Shown: piece after piece, positions 43,801 to 52,925 of the stretch
How the letters are laid out: each line of letters begins with the position of its first letter
How positions within the stretch are numbered: the first letter of the stretch is position 1
Assembly (NCBI RefSeq): GCF_023074075.1
Contig: NZ_JADPKT010000033.1
Location: 124,001-188,000, forward strand
Length of the DNA stretch: 64,000 nucleotides
Source: Bradyrhizobium sp. 138
Lineage (GTDB): Bacteria; Pseudomonadota; Alphaproteobacteria; Rhizobiales; Xanthobacteraceae
Reading direction: 5' to 3'
Translations under genes and position numbers: made by a program
Notes under the pieces: model-generated
Databases searched by the model: none
What the model was told of the DNA's origin: nothing
What the model saw: only the letters and a program-made list of their open reading frames with translations

Positions 43801-44957
43801 AGGGCGGCGCGACGCCGCCGGCCGGCTTCGATGCGCTGCTCAACATGGGCCAGCCGCAGCTCAACCGCGGGCTCAGCCAGGTCTCCGGCCAGCCCGGCGC
43901 CGCCGGCACGCAATCCGCGTTCAACGCGACGCAGCAGTTCGTGAACATGCTCGACCCGCTCGGCGGCGGCGGCACCGACGGCGAGCGCGGCGCGACCGGC
44001 GACGGTGGAACGCTGGGCTACGCCTCCACCAGCCCGCGCGACGCCAAAGTGCGCGAGGCCTATGCCGCGGTGACACCGCGCGAGGCGAGCGCAGATGTCA
44101 TCGACCGGCGCTGGGGCGTGTGGGCTTCCGGCTATGGCGGCGCCAGCACGTTGAACGGCAACGCTGCAACAGGGTCGAGCACCACCACCAGCCGCATCTA
44201 CGGCACCGTGGTCGGCGCCGATTATCGCGCCTCTCCGAACACGCTGGTCGGCTTTGCGCTCGGCGGCGCCGGCTACAATTTTTCGCTGTCCGACAACCTC
44301 GGCAGCGGCCGCGCCGATCTGTTCCAGGCCGGCCTCTATGCCCGCCACACGATTGGCCCGGCCTACGTCTCCGCCGCTCTCGCCTATGGCTGGCAGGACG
44401 TCACCACCGATCGCACCGTCACGGTGTCGGGCACCGACAAGCTCACCGCAAACTTCAAGGCCAGCACCTTCTCAGCCCGCCTCGAAACCGGCTGGCGCTT
44501 CGCGCCTATCCCCACCTCCAGCTTCGGCGTCACGCCTTACGCAGCGGTGCAGGCGACGGCCTTCCACCTCCCCGGCTACGGCGAGACCGCGCTGGTCGGC
44601 AGCAACCAGTTCGCGCTGTCCTATACGTCACGGGACACCACCAATGTCCGCACCGAGCTCGGCGCCCGCACCGACCAGCGCTTCCTCGTCAGCGAAGGCG
44701 TGCTCACCCTGCGCGGCCGCCTCGCCTGGGCCCACGACACCAACACCAGCCGGTTCGTGAACGCAGCCTTCCAAACACTCCCCGGGGCCGCCTTCACGGT
44801 CAGCGGCGCGCGGCCTGCGGCGGACTCCGCGCTCGCCGGTGGCCGCGCCGAGCTGAAGTGGAGAAACGGTCTCTCCCTCGCGGGCACGGTCGAGGGCGAG
44901 TTCTCGCGCAGCACGCGGACGTACACGGGCAAGGGCACAGTCCGGTATGAGTGGTAG
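37866..44957 (+). CDS. Giant autotransporter with beta-strand repeats (type Va)
   Basis: About 2363 residues from the GTG at 37866 (GGGGG just upstream; an ATG at 37818 without a ribosome site is the alternative). The signal peptide ends near TPARAQ. The passenger has about 33 copies of a ~17-residue unit (TAG-x-A-x-I-TNN-x4-F) and 10 autotransporter-associated repeats (GTGTLTLSGANTYTGGTT type), which should form a long beta-helix. The autotransporter barrel begins near RRWGVWASGYGG and ends TVRYEW. It is likely a surface adhesin. The many repeats make it prone to length change. Divergent from a CadC-like regulator. Confidence 0.92.
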   Translation: MRTGKDCFKATRRLRAALLTSSALALAWTLPATPARAQDATWLASPGSNSYITGANWDTGTRPTGTAYFGASNITDLSFFGGVTVGGWTFNAGASNYTFDLSSSQLTFTGAGIVINGGGATIDTNNFSLYFRNTSTAGGATINNNGIVQFFDSSTAGTAAITNNGQVVFSNSSTAGTAAISNNNTLLFSATSTAGSATITNNNGGATTFYANSTAGNAAITNNNGGTTTFYFNSTAGNATITNNGGITFDYLSTAGDASIVNNGGITFRTNSTAGNAAITNNAAGSVDFSGTTGLNGDNKISAGSIAGAGFYQLGANELTVGSNNLSTEVSGVIAGTGGSLVKIGTGTLTLSGANTYTGGTTVNGGTVQLGTLASAGSILGTIGIGSSGTLDVVNADTSGITDISNDGTAIFRNATSAGSASILNQGSLSFLDSSTASSATITNTVNLYFKDNASAGSAGITNSGNLDFSYASSAGSATINNQLHATMSFVGTSTAGAATITNNGVAKFRGTSTAGNATIANVGVGLLSFFDQSSAGNATITNAGSAVLTFYSQSSAGSANITNSNLLNFNDSSTAGSAVITNNGGISFSDWSTAGNATITNNGGLTFRNYSTAGNAAIINNANASVDLSNTSGPNGDNRIGAGSIAGAGFYLLGANELTVGSNNQSTEVSGVIAGTGGSLVKIGTGTLTLSGTNTYTGGTTINGGTLQLGTLASTGTILGTVRIGSSGTLDVVNADTSGITAITNDGTAIFRTASSAGSIAGAGFYDLGANQLTVGSSNLSTEVSGVIAGTGGSLVKIGTGTLTLSGTNTFTGGTTIAAGTLQIGNGGATGSIVGNVVNDGVLAFNRSDTITLAGDISGSGAVQQIGSGTTILTGDNSYTGGTTIAAGTLQIGNGGTTGSIVGNVVNDGVLAFNRSDAITWAGDISGSGALRQTGSGTTILTGDNSYTGGTTIAAGTLQIGNGGTTGSIVGNVVNDGVLAFNRSDAITLAGDISGSGSVQQIGSGTTILTGTNTYSGDTIVSSGRLQFGDGGTSGSNNLGGNLTVTGGTLAIQTATTLNVSQTVTFGNNTALSITAGTNSPALSADSVAIGNGVAFNISGISNASQLDQVLIGTRSGISGDFASVSIGGFSGTVDYLTLSTRKSIDGLQYLASYGLSWTAGNSLAHGTFTLTNATDVFTVGAALTDQAANAATGWNGTSLTKAGAGTLILSGANTYTGGSTVNGGTLQLGTAANVGTILGTVNVGASGTFDVVNADTSGITSLSNSGTTIFHNTSSASSAAISNNRTLNFNDTSTAGAATITNTATGTVNFNNSSSAGSATITNNNWVYFNDTSTAGSATFTNSSNGRAIFFGNATAGSADITNSNNAQLFFYGNSSAGNATITSNDWLSFNDTSTAGSATLTNNRWLYFYGNSTAGSAEITNSNLMVFRDAATAGNASIANSNTINFVVSSTAGSAVITNNAGGTTTFQDNSTAGNAQLINNAANAVIDFSGSSGPNGDHKLSAGSIAGNGTFYLGANELTVGGNNLSTIVSGVIADGGASGGTGGSLVKTGTGTLSLTGTNTYSGGTTFAGGTVIVSSDDNLGDLAGSLTFKGGTLQIRGTTFTTTARTINLGAGGGTFDIADAANNFVLSQNLGGTTLTKAGAGTLTLTGAESFSGATVSAGTLAFLDSTAGSAVITNNAQLAFYGNSTAGSATIHNSGNVLFDGNSTAGNAQLINTDPGAVFNFFTPGPSSDGRISAGSLAGNGRFDLNSTELTVGGNNLSTTVTGVVTGDGMLTGTSLIKGGTGTLTLSGNNTYTGATIVDGGALVVNGSIASSSSLTVNSGGTLGGTGIVGNTTIASGGTLAPGNSVGTLSVSGNLAFTAGSFYRVEVSTSAADRTNVSGTATLAGATVQAVAIPGSFRSQTYTILNATGGLGGTRFAGLSVAGSFSPTRNPHLTYDTNNVYLVLDPGTIVLPAGTGANQSSVAGAINKAVEGGATPPAGFDALLNMGQPQLNRGLSQVSGQPGAAGTQSAFNATQQFVNMLDPLGGGGTDGERGATGDGGTLGYASTSPRDAKVREAYAAVTPREASADVIDRRWGVWASGYGGASTLNGNAATGSSTTTSRIYGTVVGADYRASPNTLVGFALGGAGYNFSLSDNLGSGRADLFQAGLYARHTIGPAYVSAALAYGWQDVTTDRTVTVSGTDKLTANFKASTFSARLETGWRFAPIPTSSFGVTPYAAVQATAFHLPGYGETALVGSNQFALSYTSRDTTNVRTELGARTDQRFLVSEGVLTLRGRLAWAHDTNTSRFVNAAFQTLPGAAFTVSGARPAADSALAGGRAELKWRNGLSLAGTVEGEFSRSTRTYTGKGTVRYEW
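38268..43023 (+). repeat. ~51-bp degenerate coding repeats in the autotransporter passenger
   Basis: Four blocks of units built on AGCACGGCCGGCAACGCC followed by ACCATCACCAAC encode the TAG-x-A-x-I-TNN motif: about eight units in 38268-38720, eleven in 39115-39740, eleven in 41690-42320 and three in 42880-43023. The blocks alternate with sections of beta-strand repeats. Similarity at the DNA level invites slippage or recombination. Confidence 0.75.
40301..40912 (+). repeat. Three tandem 204-bp near-identical repeats
   Basis: Units start at 40301, 40505 and 40709 with the same CACGGGCGGCACCACGATCG and encode a 68-residue module (GGTTIAAGTLQIGNGG ... DISGSG ... GSGTTILTG). They differ at only a small number of positions, so the amplification is recent compared with the rest of the passenger. 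Confidence 0.85.
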
Positions 44958-45141
44958 GTTCGCGCTTGCGGCTCACTTTTCACCACGCGCGAGGTGTTTC
45001 AGTTCCTTTGCGTCTGCGGAGCGATTAGGCCAATTCGCATCGTGACTTGAGCGCCGCTACCGCCGACAACGCGGCGGGCGCGGTTCTACTGTGCATGGGG
45101 TTGTTTTGCAGGTTTTGGATTCGAGGCTGGTCGCCGCCCCG

Positions 45142-46254
45142 CTACCGCCCCGTCTTCACCCTGGTCCAGAGCCGGTTGATGATCCGCTGGGTCGCCGGCT
45201 CGCGCGCGGTGATGACGAACAGTTTTGCGAGCGTCGTCTCGTCCGGATAGATGTTCTTGTCGCCAAGGATTTTCGGATCGACCAGCTTCTGGCTGGCGAG
45301 GTTGCCGCTGGCGTAGGACAGGAAGTCCGAGTTCTTGGCGGCGACGTCCGGGCGGTAGAGATAGTTGATCAGCTCGTAGGCTTCGCTGACGTTCTTGGCA
45401 TCCGCGGGGATCGCGAGATTGTCGAAGAACATCTGCGCGCCCTCCTTCGGAATGGCGTAGCCGATCTCGATGCCACCCTTGGCTTCGGCCGCGCGGGCGC
45501 GGGCCTGCATGATGTCGCCGGACCAGCCGACCACGAAGCAGATCTCGCCGGTGGCGAGCGCGCTCAAATACTCCGACGAGTGGAATTTGCGCACGGAGGG
45601 CCGGACCTTGGCGACGGCATCGGCGGCCTTCTCAAGGTCCGCCTGCTTGGTCGAGTTCGGATCGAGCCCGAGATAGTTCAGCGCCGCCGGAAAGATGTCG
45701 TCGGCGGAGTCGAGCATGTGCACGCCGCAGTCTTTGAATTTTGCAAGGTTCTCCGGCTTGAAGACGATGTCCCAGCTGTCGATCTTCGCGTCAGCCCCGA
45801 GGATCTGCTTCAGCTTGGCGACGTTGTAGCCGATGCCCGTCGTGCCCCACATGTAGTTGGCGGCGTAGACGTTGCCGGGATCGTAGGTCGCAAGACGCTG
45901 GTTCACCATCGGCCAGGCATTGGCCAAATTCGGCAGCTTCGCCTTGTCGAGCTTCTGGAAGATGTTGGCCTTGATCTGGCGCTGCAGGAAATAGGCGGTG
46001 GGCACCACGACGTCGTAGCCGGACTTGCCGGCCATCAGGCGCGTCTCCAGCGTCTCGTTGGCATCGAAGGTGTCGTAGACCACCTTGATGCCGGTTTCCT
46101 TGGTGAAGGCCTCCAGGACATCCGGCGCCATGTAGTTGGACCAGTTGTAGAAGTTGACGACCCGCTCCTCGGCAGTCGCCGCTTGCGAAAGGAACGTCAG
46201 CGCTGCGGCGATCGCGAGACCAAGGCCGAAACCGGAGCGGCTGACGTTCATCAT
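45142..46254 (-). CDS. potF: Polyamine ABC transporter substrate-binding protein
   Basis: A 370-residue periplasmic binding protein of the PotD/PotF family. The signal peptide (cleaved after ATA, ~28) is followed by ERVVNFYNWSNYMAPDVLEAF, the standard start of putrescine-binding proteins. GYDVVVPTAYFLQRQI and YMWGTTGIGYNV line the ligand pocket in this family. No permease or ATPase genes are adjacent, so it must use a transporter encoded elsewhere. It starts immediately after the aminotransferase stop and is co-transcribed with it. Confidence 0.92.
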   Translation of the reverse strand: MMNVSRSGFGLGLAIAAALTFLSQAATAEERVVNFYNWSNYMAPDVLEAFTKETGIKVVYDTFDANETLETRLMAGKSGYDVVVPTAYFLQRQIKANIFQKLDKAKLPNLANAWPMVNQRLATYDPGNVYAANYMWGTTGIGYNVAKLKQILGADAKIDSWDIVFKPENLAKFKDCGVHMLDSADDIFPAALNYLGLDPNSTKQADLEKAADAVAKVRPSVRKFHSSEYLSALATGEICFVVGWSGDIMQARARAAEAKGGIEIGYAIPKEGAQMFFDNLAIPADAKNVSEAYELINYLYRPDVAAKNSDFLSYASGNLASQKLVDPKILGDKNIYPDETTLAKLFVITAREPATQRIINRLWTRVKTGR

Positions 46255-47433
46255 CTACCTCTTGCGTCCGCGCACCGCGTCCGACAGCCGCTCCAGCGCG
46301 GTGTCGAGGGTCTCGTCCTTCTTGGCAAAGCAGAAGCGGACCACCGAGGTCACCGGGTCCTGCTCGTAGAAGGCGGAGACCGGAATCGCCGCGACCTTGT
46401 AATCCCTCACGATCCGCCAGCAGAACTCGGTGTCGCTCTCGTTCAGCCCGAGCGGCGACAGGTCGACGGTGAGGAAGTAGGTGCCTTGCGACTTCAGGAC
46501 GGGAAAGCCGAGGCTCTCCAGCCCCCTGGTCAGGCGGTCCCTGCTCCGGCTCAGATCCTTGCGCATCGACAGGAAATACTCGTCGGGCTTGCCGAGGCCG
46601 TAGGCGACGGCGGCCTGCAGGTTCGGCGCGGTGGTGAAGGTCAGGAACTGGTGCACCTTGGCGGCGACGCGGAGCAGCGGCGGCGCGGCGCAAACGAAGC
46701 CGATCTTCCATCCGGTCAGCGAGAAGATCTTGCCGGCCGAGCCGACCTTGATGGTGCGCTCGCGCATGCCCGGCATGGTGATCAGCGGGATGTGCCTGTG
46801 CTCGTCGAAGGTGACATGCTCCCAGACCTCGTCGCAGATCGCGATGACGTCGAATTCCTGGCAGTAGCGCGCCAGCAGCTCGAGATCCTCGCGCGGATAG
46901 ACCACCGCGGACGGATTCAAGGGATTGTTGAACAGCACCGCCTTGGTCTTTGAATTGAAGACGCTTTTCAGCATGTCTTCATTCAGTCGCCAGTGCGGCG
47001 GCTCGAGCCGTACCAGGCGCGGAATGCCGCCGGCCTGGCGGATGATCGGCAAATAGGAATCATAGACCGGCTGGAAGCACACCACCTCGTCGCCGGGCTG
47101 CACCACCGCAAGGATGGCCGAGGTCAGCGCCTCGGTGCCGCCGGAGGTGACCATCACCTCGCTCATCGGATCGAGCTTGAGGCCGTGCCAATGGCCGTAA
47201 TGGGTCGCGATCGCCTGCCGCAATTCCGGCAGGCCCATCATCGAGGGGTACTGGTTATAGCCGTTCAGCGAGGCATCGGCCGCGGCGCGGCGGATGTCCT
47301 CGGGGCCGGGATCATCAGGAAAGCCCTGGCCGAGATTGATGGCGGCATTGTCGCGCGCGGCCTGCGACATCGCCTCGAAGATGGTGACGGGAAGGTCGGC
47401 GAAGACCTCGTTCAGGGAAGCGCTCTTGGACAT
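46255..47433 (-). CDS. Pyridoxal-phosphate aminotransferase, class I/II
   Basis: A 392-residue fold-type I aminotransferase. The PLP lysine is in GSAGKIFSLTGWKIGF, the cofactor-contact motif is FNNPLNPSAVVY, and the conserved Arg is near the C-terminus (VVRFCFAKK). It resembles the YbdL/kynurenine-methionine aminotransferase group, which transaminates hydrophobic and aromatic amino acids to keto acids. It lies between a rhodanese gene (8-base gap) and potF. Its exact substrate is not clear. Confidence 0.88.
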   Translation of the reverse strand: MSKSASLNEVFADLPVTIFEAMSQAARDNAAINLGQGFPDDPGPEDIRRAAADASLNGYNQYPSMMGLPELRQAIATHYGHWHGLKLDPMSEVMVTSGGTEALTSAILAVVQPGDEVVCFQPVYDSYLPIIRQAGGIPRLVRLEPPHWRLNEDMLKSVFNSKTKAVLFNNPLNPSAVVYPREDLELLARYCQEFDVIAICDEVWEHVTFDEHRHIPLITMPGMRERTIKVGSAGKIFSLTGWKIGFVCAAPPLLRVAAKVHQFLTFTTAPNLQAAVAYGLGKPDEYFLSMRKDLSRSRDRLTRGLESLGFPVLKSQGTYFLTVDLSPLGLNESDTEFCWRIVRDYKVAAIPVSAFYEQDPVTSVVRFCFAKKDETLDTALERLSDAVRGRKR

Positions 47434-47441
47434 CGGGCCGA

Positions 47442-47768
47442 TCAGCCACCGACCTTGCTGGGAAGACCGGCCGCCTTCCAGCCCAGCATGCCGCCGGCCA
47501 GATGCTTGTCGTAAGGCAGGCCCGCCGCCTGCGCCGCGAGCGAGGCCGTCACCGAGCGCTTGCCTGAGCGGCAAGCGAACACGACCTCCTTGCCTTGGGG
47601 ATCGGGGATCGCCTTGGGATCGAAGGTCGAGAGCGGCACCACGACGCCGTAAGGATAGGCCTCGGCTTGCACCTCGTTCGGCTCGCGAACGTCGACCAGC
47701 AGATAGCGCCCGTCCGCGACACCTTTGGAGACCTCGTCCGGGGTCAGATCCTGTACCTGGTTTGCCAC
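47442..47768 (-). CDS. Rhodanese-domain protein
   Basis: A 108-residue single-domain sulfurtransferase. The active-site loop is ACRSGKR, with the catalytic Cys near residue 67. DVREPNEVQAEAYP and GGMLGWKAAGLP are the other family marks. The GTG at 47768 has GGAGG six bases ahead, which decides the start. It is the first gene of the rhodanese/aminotransferase/potF operon and probably carries persulfide sulfur in the cytoplasm. Confidence 0.88.
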   Translation of the reverse strand: MANQVQDLTPDEVSKGVADGRYLLVDVREPNEVQAEAYPYGVVVPLSTFDPKAIPDPQGKEVVFACRSGKRSVTASLAAQAAGLPYDKHLAGGMLGWKAAGLPSKVGG

Positions 47769-47926
47769 ATCATCCTCCAACGTCGCGCCTGCCAGCCGAA
47801 CCTGTTCCGGCCGGCGGGCAACCTCGCCTCTCGGCTCACGAAAATCAAGCGCTACAAAGGCTTGAGCCACACGGCGCAAGTTAAAGCTAAATCGCAGCGA
47901 CGTGAAGCGCGCCTTGAATCCTGGGC

Positions 47927-49855
47927 CTAGATCGTCACCTGCGTTCCGACCTCGACCACGCGTCCGGAGGGGATCTGGAAATAGTCCGTAGCGTCGTTGG
48001 CGGAGCGGCTGAGCGAGATGAACAGCCGATCCTGCCAGCGCGGCATGCCGGAATGCACCGCGGGCTTGAGCGCCCGGCGCGACAGGAAGAACGAGGTCGA
48101 CATGATGTCGAACTGCCAGCCGAGCTTGCGGGCGATCGCCAGCGCCTTCGGCACGTTGGGCGATTCCATGAAGCCGAATTTCAGCGTCACCTTGGAGAAG
48201 GTCGGCGAGATCTGCTCCAGCTTCACGCGCTCGGCCGGGTCGATCCGCGGGGTCTGCGCGGTCTCGATGGTGAGGATGACATTCTTCTCGTGCAGCACTT
48301 TGTAGTGCTTCAGACTGTGCATCAGTGCGGTCGGCGCGCTGAGCGGGTCCGAGGTCAGGAACACGGCGGTGCCGGGCACCCGCTGCGGCGGTCGCTTCTC
48401 CAGCATCGCCACGAGGTCAGCGAGCGGGAACTCGAGCTTGCGCGACTTCTCGAACAGCAGCCGGCTGCCGCGCCGCCACGTGTACATCAGGATGATGATG
48501 AGCGCGCCGAGCGCCAGCGGCATCCAGCCACCCTCGAACACCTTGAGCAGGTTCGCGGTCAGGAAGGTCAGGTCGAGGAACAGGAACGGGGCGATCAGCG
48601 CTGCGGCCGCAAGCGGCTTCCACCGCCAGCCCTTCCAGATCACGACGAAGCCCATCATCGCCGTGACCACCATGGTCCCGGTGACGGAGATGCCATAGGC
48701 CGAGGCCAATGCGCTGGACGAGCGGAACAGCAGCACCAGCAGCACCACGGCGAGCAGCAGGAGCTGGTTGATACGCGGGATGAAGATCTGTCCGGAATGG
48801 GCTTCAGACGTATGGCGAATTTCGAAGCGCGGCAGCAGCCCGAGTTGGATCGCCTGGCGCGTCAGCGAATAGGCGCCGGTGATCACCGCCTGGCTGGCGA
48901 TGACGGTCGCCATGGTGGCGAGCACCACCATGCAGCCGCGGACGAAGCCTTGCGGGAACAGCTGGAAGAACGGGCTGACGATCGCGCCGGGGTCGCTGAG
49001 GACGAGCGCGCCCTGCCCCAGATAGTTCAGCGCCAGCGACGGCAGCACGATGGAGAGCCAGGCGAACTGGATCGGCCGCTTGCCGAAATGGCCGAGATCG
49101 GCATAGAGCGCCTCGGCGCCGGTGACCGCCAGGAACACGGCGCCCAGCGTGACAAAGCCGATGATGCCGTGGTGGAACATGAAAGACACCGCGTAGAGCG
49201 GGTTCAGAGCGAGCAGCACCTGCGGCTGCTGGATGATCGGATGAATTGCAGCCGCCGCGATGACCGCGAACCAGACACACATGATCGGGCCGAAGAACGC
49301 GGCGACGCGGGCGGTGCCGCGCGACTGCACGGCGAACAGGCAGACCAGGATCACGACGGTCAGCGGCACGATATAAGGCTCGAACGTCAGGGTAACGTCC
49401 TTCATGCCTTCGATCGCCGACAGCACCGAGAGCGCCGGCGTGATCACGGCATCGCCGTAAAACAGCGCGCCCGAGATGATGCCGAGCAGGACGATAGTCG
49501 CCCCGCCGGTGCCGACCGCACGCTGGGCCAGCGCCATCAGTGCCAGCGTGCCGCCCTCGCCGTTATTGTCGGCGCGGAGCAGGATCACGACGTATTTGAG
49601 CGTCACCACGACAATCAACGCCCACAGGATCAGGGAGAGCACACCGAGCACCGCTGCCGACGTCGGCACCCCCTCTGCGCCCGAGGCCGCCATCACCGCC
49701 TCGCGGAACGCGTAGAGCGGGCTGGTGCCGATATCGCCATAGACCACCCCGATGCTGCCGAGCGTCAGCGCACCAAAACCAGCGGTGGTGTGAGTGTCGC
49801 CATGCCCATTGGCCGCCGCCGTTTCCGGGGCGGAAATCGCTACGTCACTTGTCAT
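47927..49855 (-). CDS. kup: Low-affinity potassium transporter Kup
   Basis: A 642-residue Kup/HAK/KT potassium-proton symporter with about 12 membrane helices and a C-terminal soluble domain. The family start [18 protein letters not shown] and the motif [15 protein letters not shown] are present. It is one of two adjacent paralogues with closely similar C-termini ([21 protein letters not shown]). A 141-base gap separates it from the second copy. Confidence 0.95.
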   Translation of the reverse strand: MTSDVAISAPETAAANGHGDTHTTAGFGALTLGSIGVVYGDIGTSPLYAFREAVMAASGAEGVPTSAAVLGVLSLILWALIVVVTLKYVVILLRADNNGEGGTLALMALAQRAVGTGGATIVLLGIISGALFYGDAVITPALSVLSAIEGMKDVTLTFEPYIVPLTVVILVCLFAVQSRGTARVAAFFGPIMCVWFAVIAAAAIHPIIQQPQVLLALNPLYAVSFMFHHGIIGFVTLGAVFLAVTGAEALYADLGHFGKRPIQFAWLSIVLPSLALNYLGQGALVLSDPGAIVSPFFQLFPQGFVRGCMVVLATMATVIASQAVITGAYSLTRQAIQLGLLPRFEIRHTSEAHSGQIFIPRINQLLLLAVVLLVLLFRSSSALASAYGISVTGTMVVTAMMGFVVIWKGWRWKPLAAAALIAPFLFLDLTFLTANLLKVFEGGWMPLALGALIIILMYTWRRGSRLLFEKSRKLEFPLADLVAMLEKRPPQRVPGTAVFLTSDPLSAPTALMHSLKHYKVLHEKNVILTIETAQTPRIDPAERVKLEQISPTFSKVTLKFGFMESPNVPKALAIARKLGWQFDIMSTSFFLSRRALKPAVHSGMPRWQDRLFISLSRSANDATDYFQIPSGRVVEVGTQVTI

Positions 49856-49996
49856 GGGAGAGCCCGGTGGCCTCTAAAAATGCTTCACTGCACAACGGCG
49901 GAAGAGCGCGCGGCTTATAGTCCTGCGCCACCGGCATAGCCTAGCCCGATTCCGGGCCTTAGCCATGCAGATTCGCATGACTATGACGGTTGCGTT

Positions 49997-51898
49997 CTAG
50001 ATGGTGACCTGGGTTCCGACTTCAACCACCCGGCCGGTGGGGATCTGGAAATAGTCGGTGGCGTCGTTGGCGGACCGGCTCAGCGCGATGAATAGATGAT
50101 CCTGCCACAGCGGCATGCCCGACTGCGCCGAAGCCTTCAGCGACCTTCGTGACACGAAGAACGACGTCGACATGATGTCGAACTGCCAACCCTGCTTGCG
50201 CGCGATCGCCAGCGCCTTGGGCACGTTCGGCTGCTCCATGAAGCCGAAGCGCAGACGGACCTTGGAGAACTTGTCGCTGATCTTCTCCATGCGGAACCGC
50301 TCCGACAGATCGACCCGCGGCGTATGCGCGGTCTCGATGGTCAGGACCACGTTGTGCTCGTGCAGCACCTTGTTGTGCTTGAGATTGTGCAGCAGCGCGG
50401 TCGGCACGAAGGCGGGATCGCTGGTCAGGAATACCGCGGTCCCCTTGACGATATGCGGGGGCCGCTTCTCGAGGCTCCGGATCAGATCGTCCAGCGGCAC
50501 CTCGATCCGGCGCGTCTTCTGGGTCAGAATCCCGGAGCCCTTCCGCCAGGTCCAGATCGTCCCCGCCATGGCCGCGCCGAACAGCAGCGGCACCCAGGCA
50601 CCCTCGAGCAGCTTCAAGAGATTGGCGCTGAAGAAGCTCAGGTCGACGACGACGAAGGGCACGATCACGGCTGCAGCGGTGGCCGCGCGCCAGTTCCACA
50701 ATTTCCAGATCACGACGAAGCCCATGATGCCGTCGGCGACCATGGTGGTGGAGACCGCGATGCCGTAGGCCGAGGCCAGATTGCTGGGGGTGTGAAACAG
50801 CAGCACCAGCAGCATCACGCCGATCAGCAGCAGCCGGTTCACCCGCGGCAGATAGATCTGGCCGGCATGGGTCTCGGAGGTATAACGGACCTCGAAACGC
50901 GGCAGCAGGCCGAGCTGGACGGCCTGATAGACCAGGGAATAGGCACCGGTGATCACCGCCTGGCTCGCGATCACGGTCGCCGCGGTCGCAAGCCCGACCA
51001 GCGGCAGGACTAGGCTCTCTGGCACCATGCGGTAGAATGAATGCTCGATCGCGCTGGGGTCGGACAGCACCAGCGCCCCCTGCCCGAAATAGTTGATCAG
51101 GAGCGCGGGCAGCACGAAGAACATCCAGGCCGACTGGATCGGCTTGCGGCCGAAATGGCCGAGATCGGCATAGAGCGCCTCGCCCCCGGTCACCGCCAGG
51201 AACACGGCCCCGAGCGTCACGAGGCCAATCGTGCCGTGCGACAGCACGAACTGTACCGCGTAGTAGGGATTGATCGCCGCCAGCACCGAGGGATCGTCGG
51301 CGATGTGGACGGCCCCCATCACCGCGATGACGGTGAACCAGACCACCATCACCGGCCCGAAGGCCGAGGCCACCAGCGCGGTCCCCTTGCTCTGGACCGC
51401 GAACAGCAGCACCAGGATGAGGACGGTGAGCGGCACGACATAGTGCTCGAGCGCGGGGGTTGCGAGCTTCAGGCCTTCCACCGCCGACAGCACCGAGATC
51501 GCCGGCGTGATCATGGAATCGCCGATGAACATGGAGGCGCCGACCACGCCGAGCGCGAGCAGAACCCAGCTTCGCCGCCCGAGCGCGCGCTGGCCGAGTG
51601 CCATCAGGGAGAGCGTGCCGCCCTCCCCGTTATTGTCGGCGCGCAGCAGCAGCAGCACGTATTTGGCGGTGACGACGATCAGCAGCGCCCACAGGATCAG
51701 CGAGAGCACGCCGAGCACGATGACCCGCGAGACCGGCGTACCATGGGCCGCGGCCTTGACCGCCTCGTGGAATGCGTACAGGGGCGAGGTGCCGATATCG
51801 CCGAAGACGACGCCGATGCTCCCGAGCGTAAGGGCCCAAAAACCTGAAGTGACCGGTTGCCCGTCCTGGGTCTCGGCCTGTGTGATGCTCGCCGTCAT
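49997..51898 (-). CDS. kup: Low-affinity potassium transporter Kup, second copy
   Basis: A 633-residue paralogue of the preceding gene with the same [11 protein letters not shown] and [15 protein letters not shown] motifs. The start at [12 protein letters not shown] aligns with the other copy; a longer frame upstream lacks support. Two tandem kup genes on one strand suggest gene duplication. They may differ in expression or pH range. No kdp or ktr genes are seen nearby. Confidence 0.95.
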   Translation of the reverse strand: MTASITQAETQDGQPVTSGFWALTLGSIGVVFGDIGTSPLYAFHEAVKAAAHGTPVSRVIVLGVLSLILWALLIVVTAKYVLLLLRADNNGEGGTLSLMALGQRALGRRSWVLLALGVVGASMFIGDSMITPAISVLSAVEGLKLATPALEHYVVPLTVLILVLLFAVQSKGTALVASAFGPVMVVWFTVIAVMGAVHIADDPSVLAAINPYYAVQFVLSHGTIGLVTLGAVFLAVTGGEALYADLGHFGRKPIQSAWMFFVLPALLINYFGQGALVLSDPSAIEHSFYRMVPESLVLPLVGLATAATVIASQAVITGAYSLVYQAVQLGLLPRFEVRYTSETHAGQIYLPRVNRLLLIGVMLLVLLFHTPSNLASAYGIAVSTTMVADGIMGFVVIWKLWNWRAATAAAVIVPFVVVDLSFFSANLLKLLEGAWVPLLFGAAMAGTIWTWRKGSGILTQKTRRIEVPLDDLIRSLEKRPPHIVKGTAVFLTSDPAFVPTALLHNLKHNKVLHEHNVVLTIETAHTPRVDLSERFRMEKISDKFSKVRLRFGFMEQPNVPKALAIARKQGWQFDIMSTSFFVSRRSLKASAQSGMPLWQDHLFIALSRSANDATDYFQIPTGRVVEVGTQVTI

Positions 51899-52073
51899 GA
51901 AGATGGAAAACGCTTCTTCCCTGGAATTGATCCGGCGCCTTTTGACGCTTCCTGCGCGCCTGTCAATCGGCACACCATAGCAGGCACTGCGCAGGATGCT
52001 GTGACGGTGCGGCCACGCTCGGCGTCCGCGCGACGACATGCCTCAGGTAGGATGGTAGCGCAAGAGGACTAAT

Positions 52074-52901
52074 TTAGGGCTTCAGATTCGGCGGCAGCGG
52101 CGGATCTTCGCGCATCAGGGTGATGGTCACCCGCCGGTTGGCCGCGAGCGACGGATCGTCCGGAAACAGCGGCTGGGTGTCCGCCTTGCCGGAGACGGCG
52201 AAGATGTGCGACGGCGGCAGGCCCTCGCGTTCGAGGATCTGACGCACGGCATTGGCGCGGTCGGCCGACAGGTCGAAGGCGCCGTAGTCGCTGCGGGACG
52301 GCACGAAGCCGGCCGCGGTGTGGCCGGCGATGGAGACGCGGAGCGGCGTCGCCTTGAGCGGGACCGCGAGCTTCTCGACCAGACGGCGGGTGCGGTCATA
52401 AGGCACCTTGGAGCCGTCGGCGAACATCGAGCGGCCGTCCTGATCGACGATCTCCAGGTTGAGGCCCTGCTTGGTCTCCTCGAACATGACATGCTTGGAT
52501 ATCTCGGTCAGCTCCGGCATGTCCTGCAACGCCTGGCGCAGCGAGGCTGCGGCGAGCGCGAAATTGCGGTCGACCTTGATCTTCGCCCCGGACGTCTTGT
52601 CGCGGTCCTCCTGATCCGGGGTCGGCGTGTTGGAGGCATCCTCGGGCTGGATGTGGTCGACGTTCTTGAGCCGCGGGCGGGTCGGCAGACCGTCCGATTC
52701 GACGATGCCGGAGTAGCGCGCTTCGCTCTGCACGCCGAACGCCTCGCGCATCGAGCCCGCGACGATCTTCAGCTTGTTGGCATCCTGCGTGGAGAACGCG
52801 ACCAGCATCACGAAGAACGCCAGCAGCAGCGCCATCAGGTCGGCAAAGGTCACGAACCAGCCGTGGCCTCCATGTGCGCCCGCGCGTTTCTTCTTGGCCA
52901 T
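52074..52901 (-). CDS. motB: Flagellar motor stator protein MotB
   Basis: A 275-residue stator subunit. One membrane helix carries the proton-path Asp (WFVTFADLMALLLAFFVML, D21). The OmpA-like peptidoglycan-binding domain lies at about 150-265 (VSIAGHTAAGF; DLSADRANAVRQILEREGL). With MotA it forms the torque-generating ion channel anchored to the cell wall. It starts 24 bases after motA. No other flagellar genes lie in the window. Confidence 0.92.
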   Translation of the reverse strand: MAKKKRAGAHGGHGWFVTFADLMALLLAFFVMLVAFSTQDANKLKIVAGSMREAFGVQSEARYSGIVESDGLPTRPRLKNVDHIQPEDASNTPTPDQEDRDKTSGAKIKVDRNFALAAASLRQALQDMPELTEISKHVMFEETKQGLNLEIVDQDGRSMFADGSKVPYDRTRRLVEKLAVPLKATPLRVSIAGHTAAGFVPSRSDYGAFDLSADRANAVRQILEREGLPPSHIFAVSGKADTQPLFPDDPSLAANRRVTITLMREDPPLPPNLKP

Positions 52902-52925
52902 CTCTCAAAATCCCGGCGGGCGACC

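Noticed and set aside
41715..44348. An 877-codon open frame on the minus strand of the autotransporter gene
   Set aside because: It is antisense to a clear signal-peptide/repeat/barrel protein, is low-complexity Ala/Gly/Arg-rich, and results from the absence of stop codons in GC-rich repeats.
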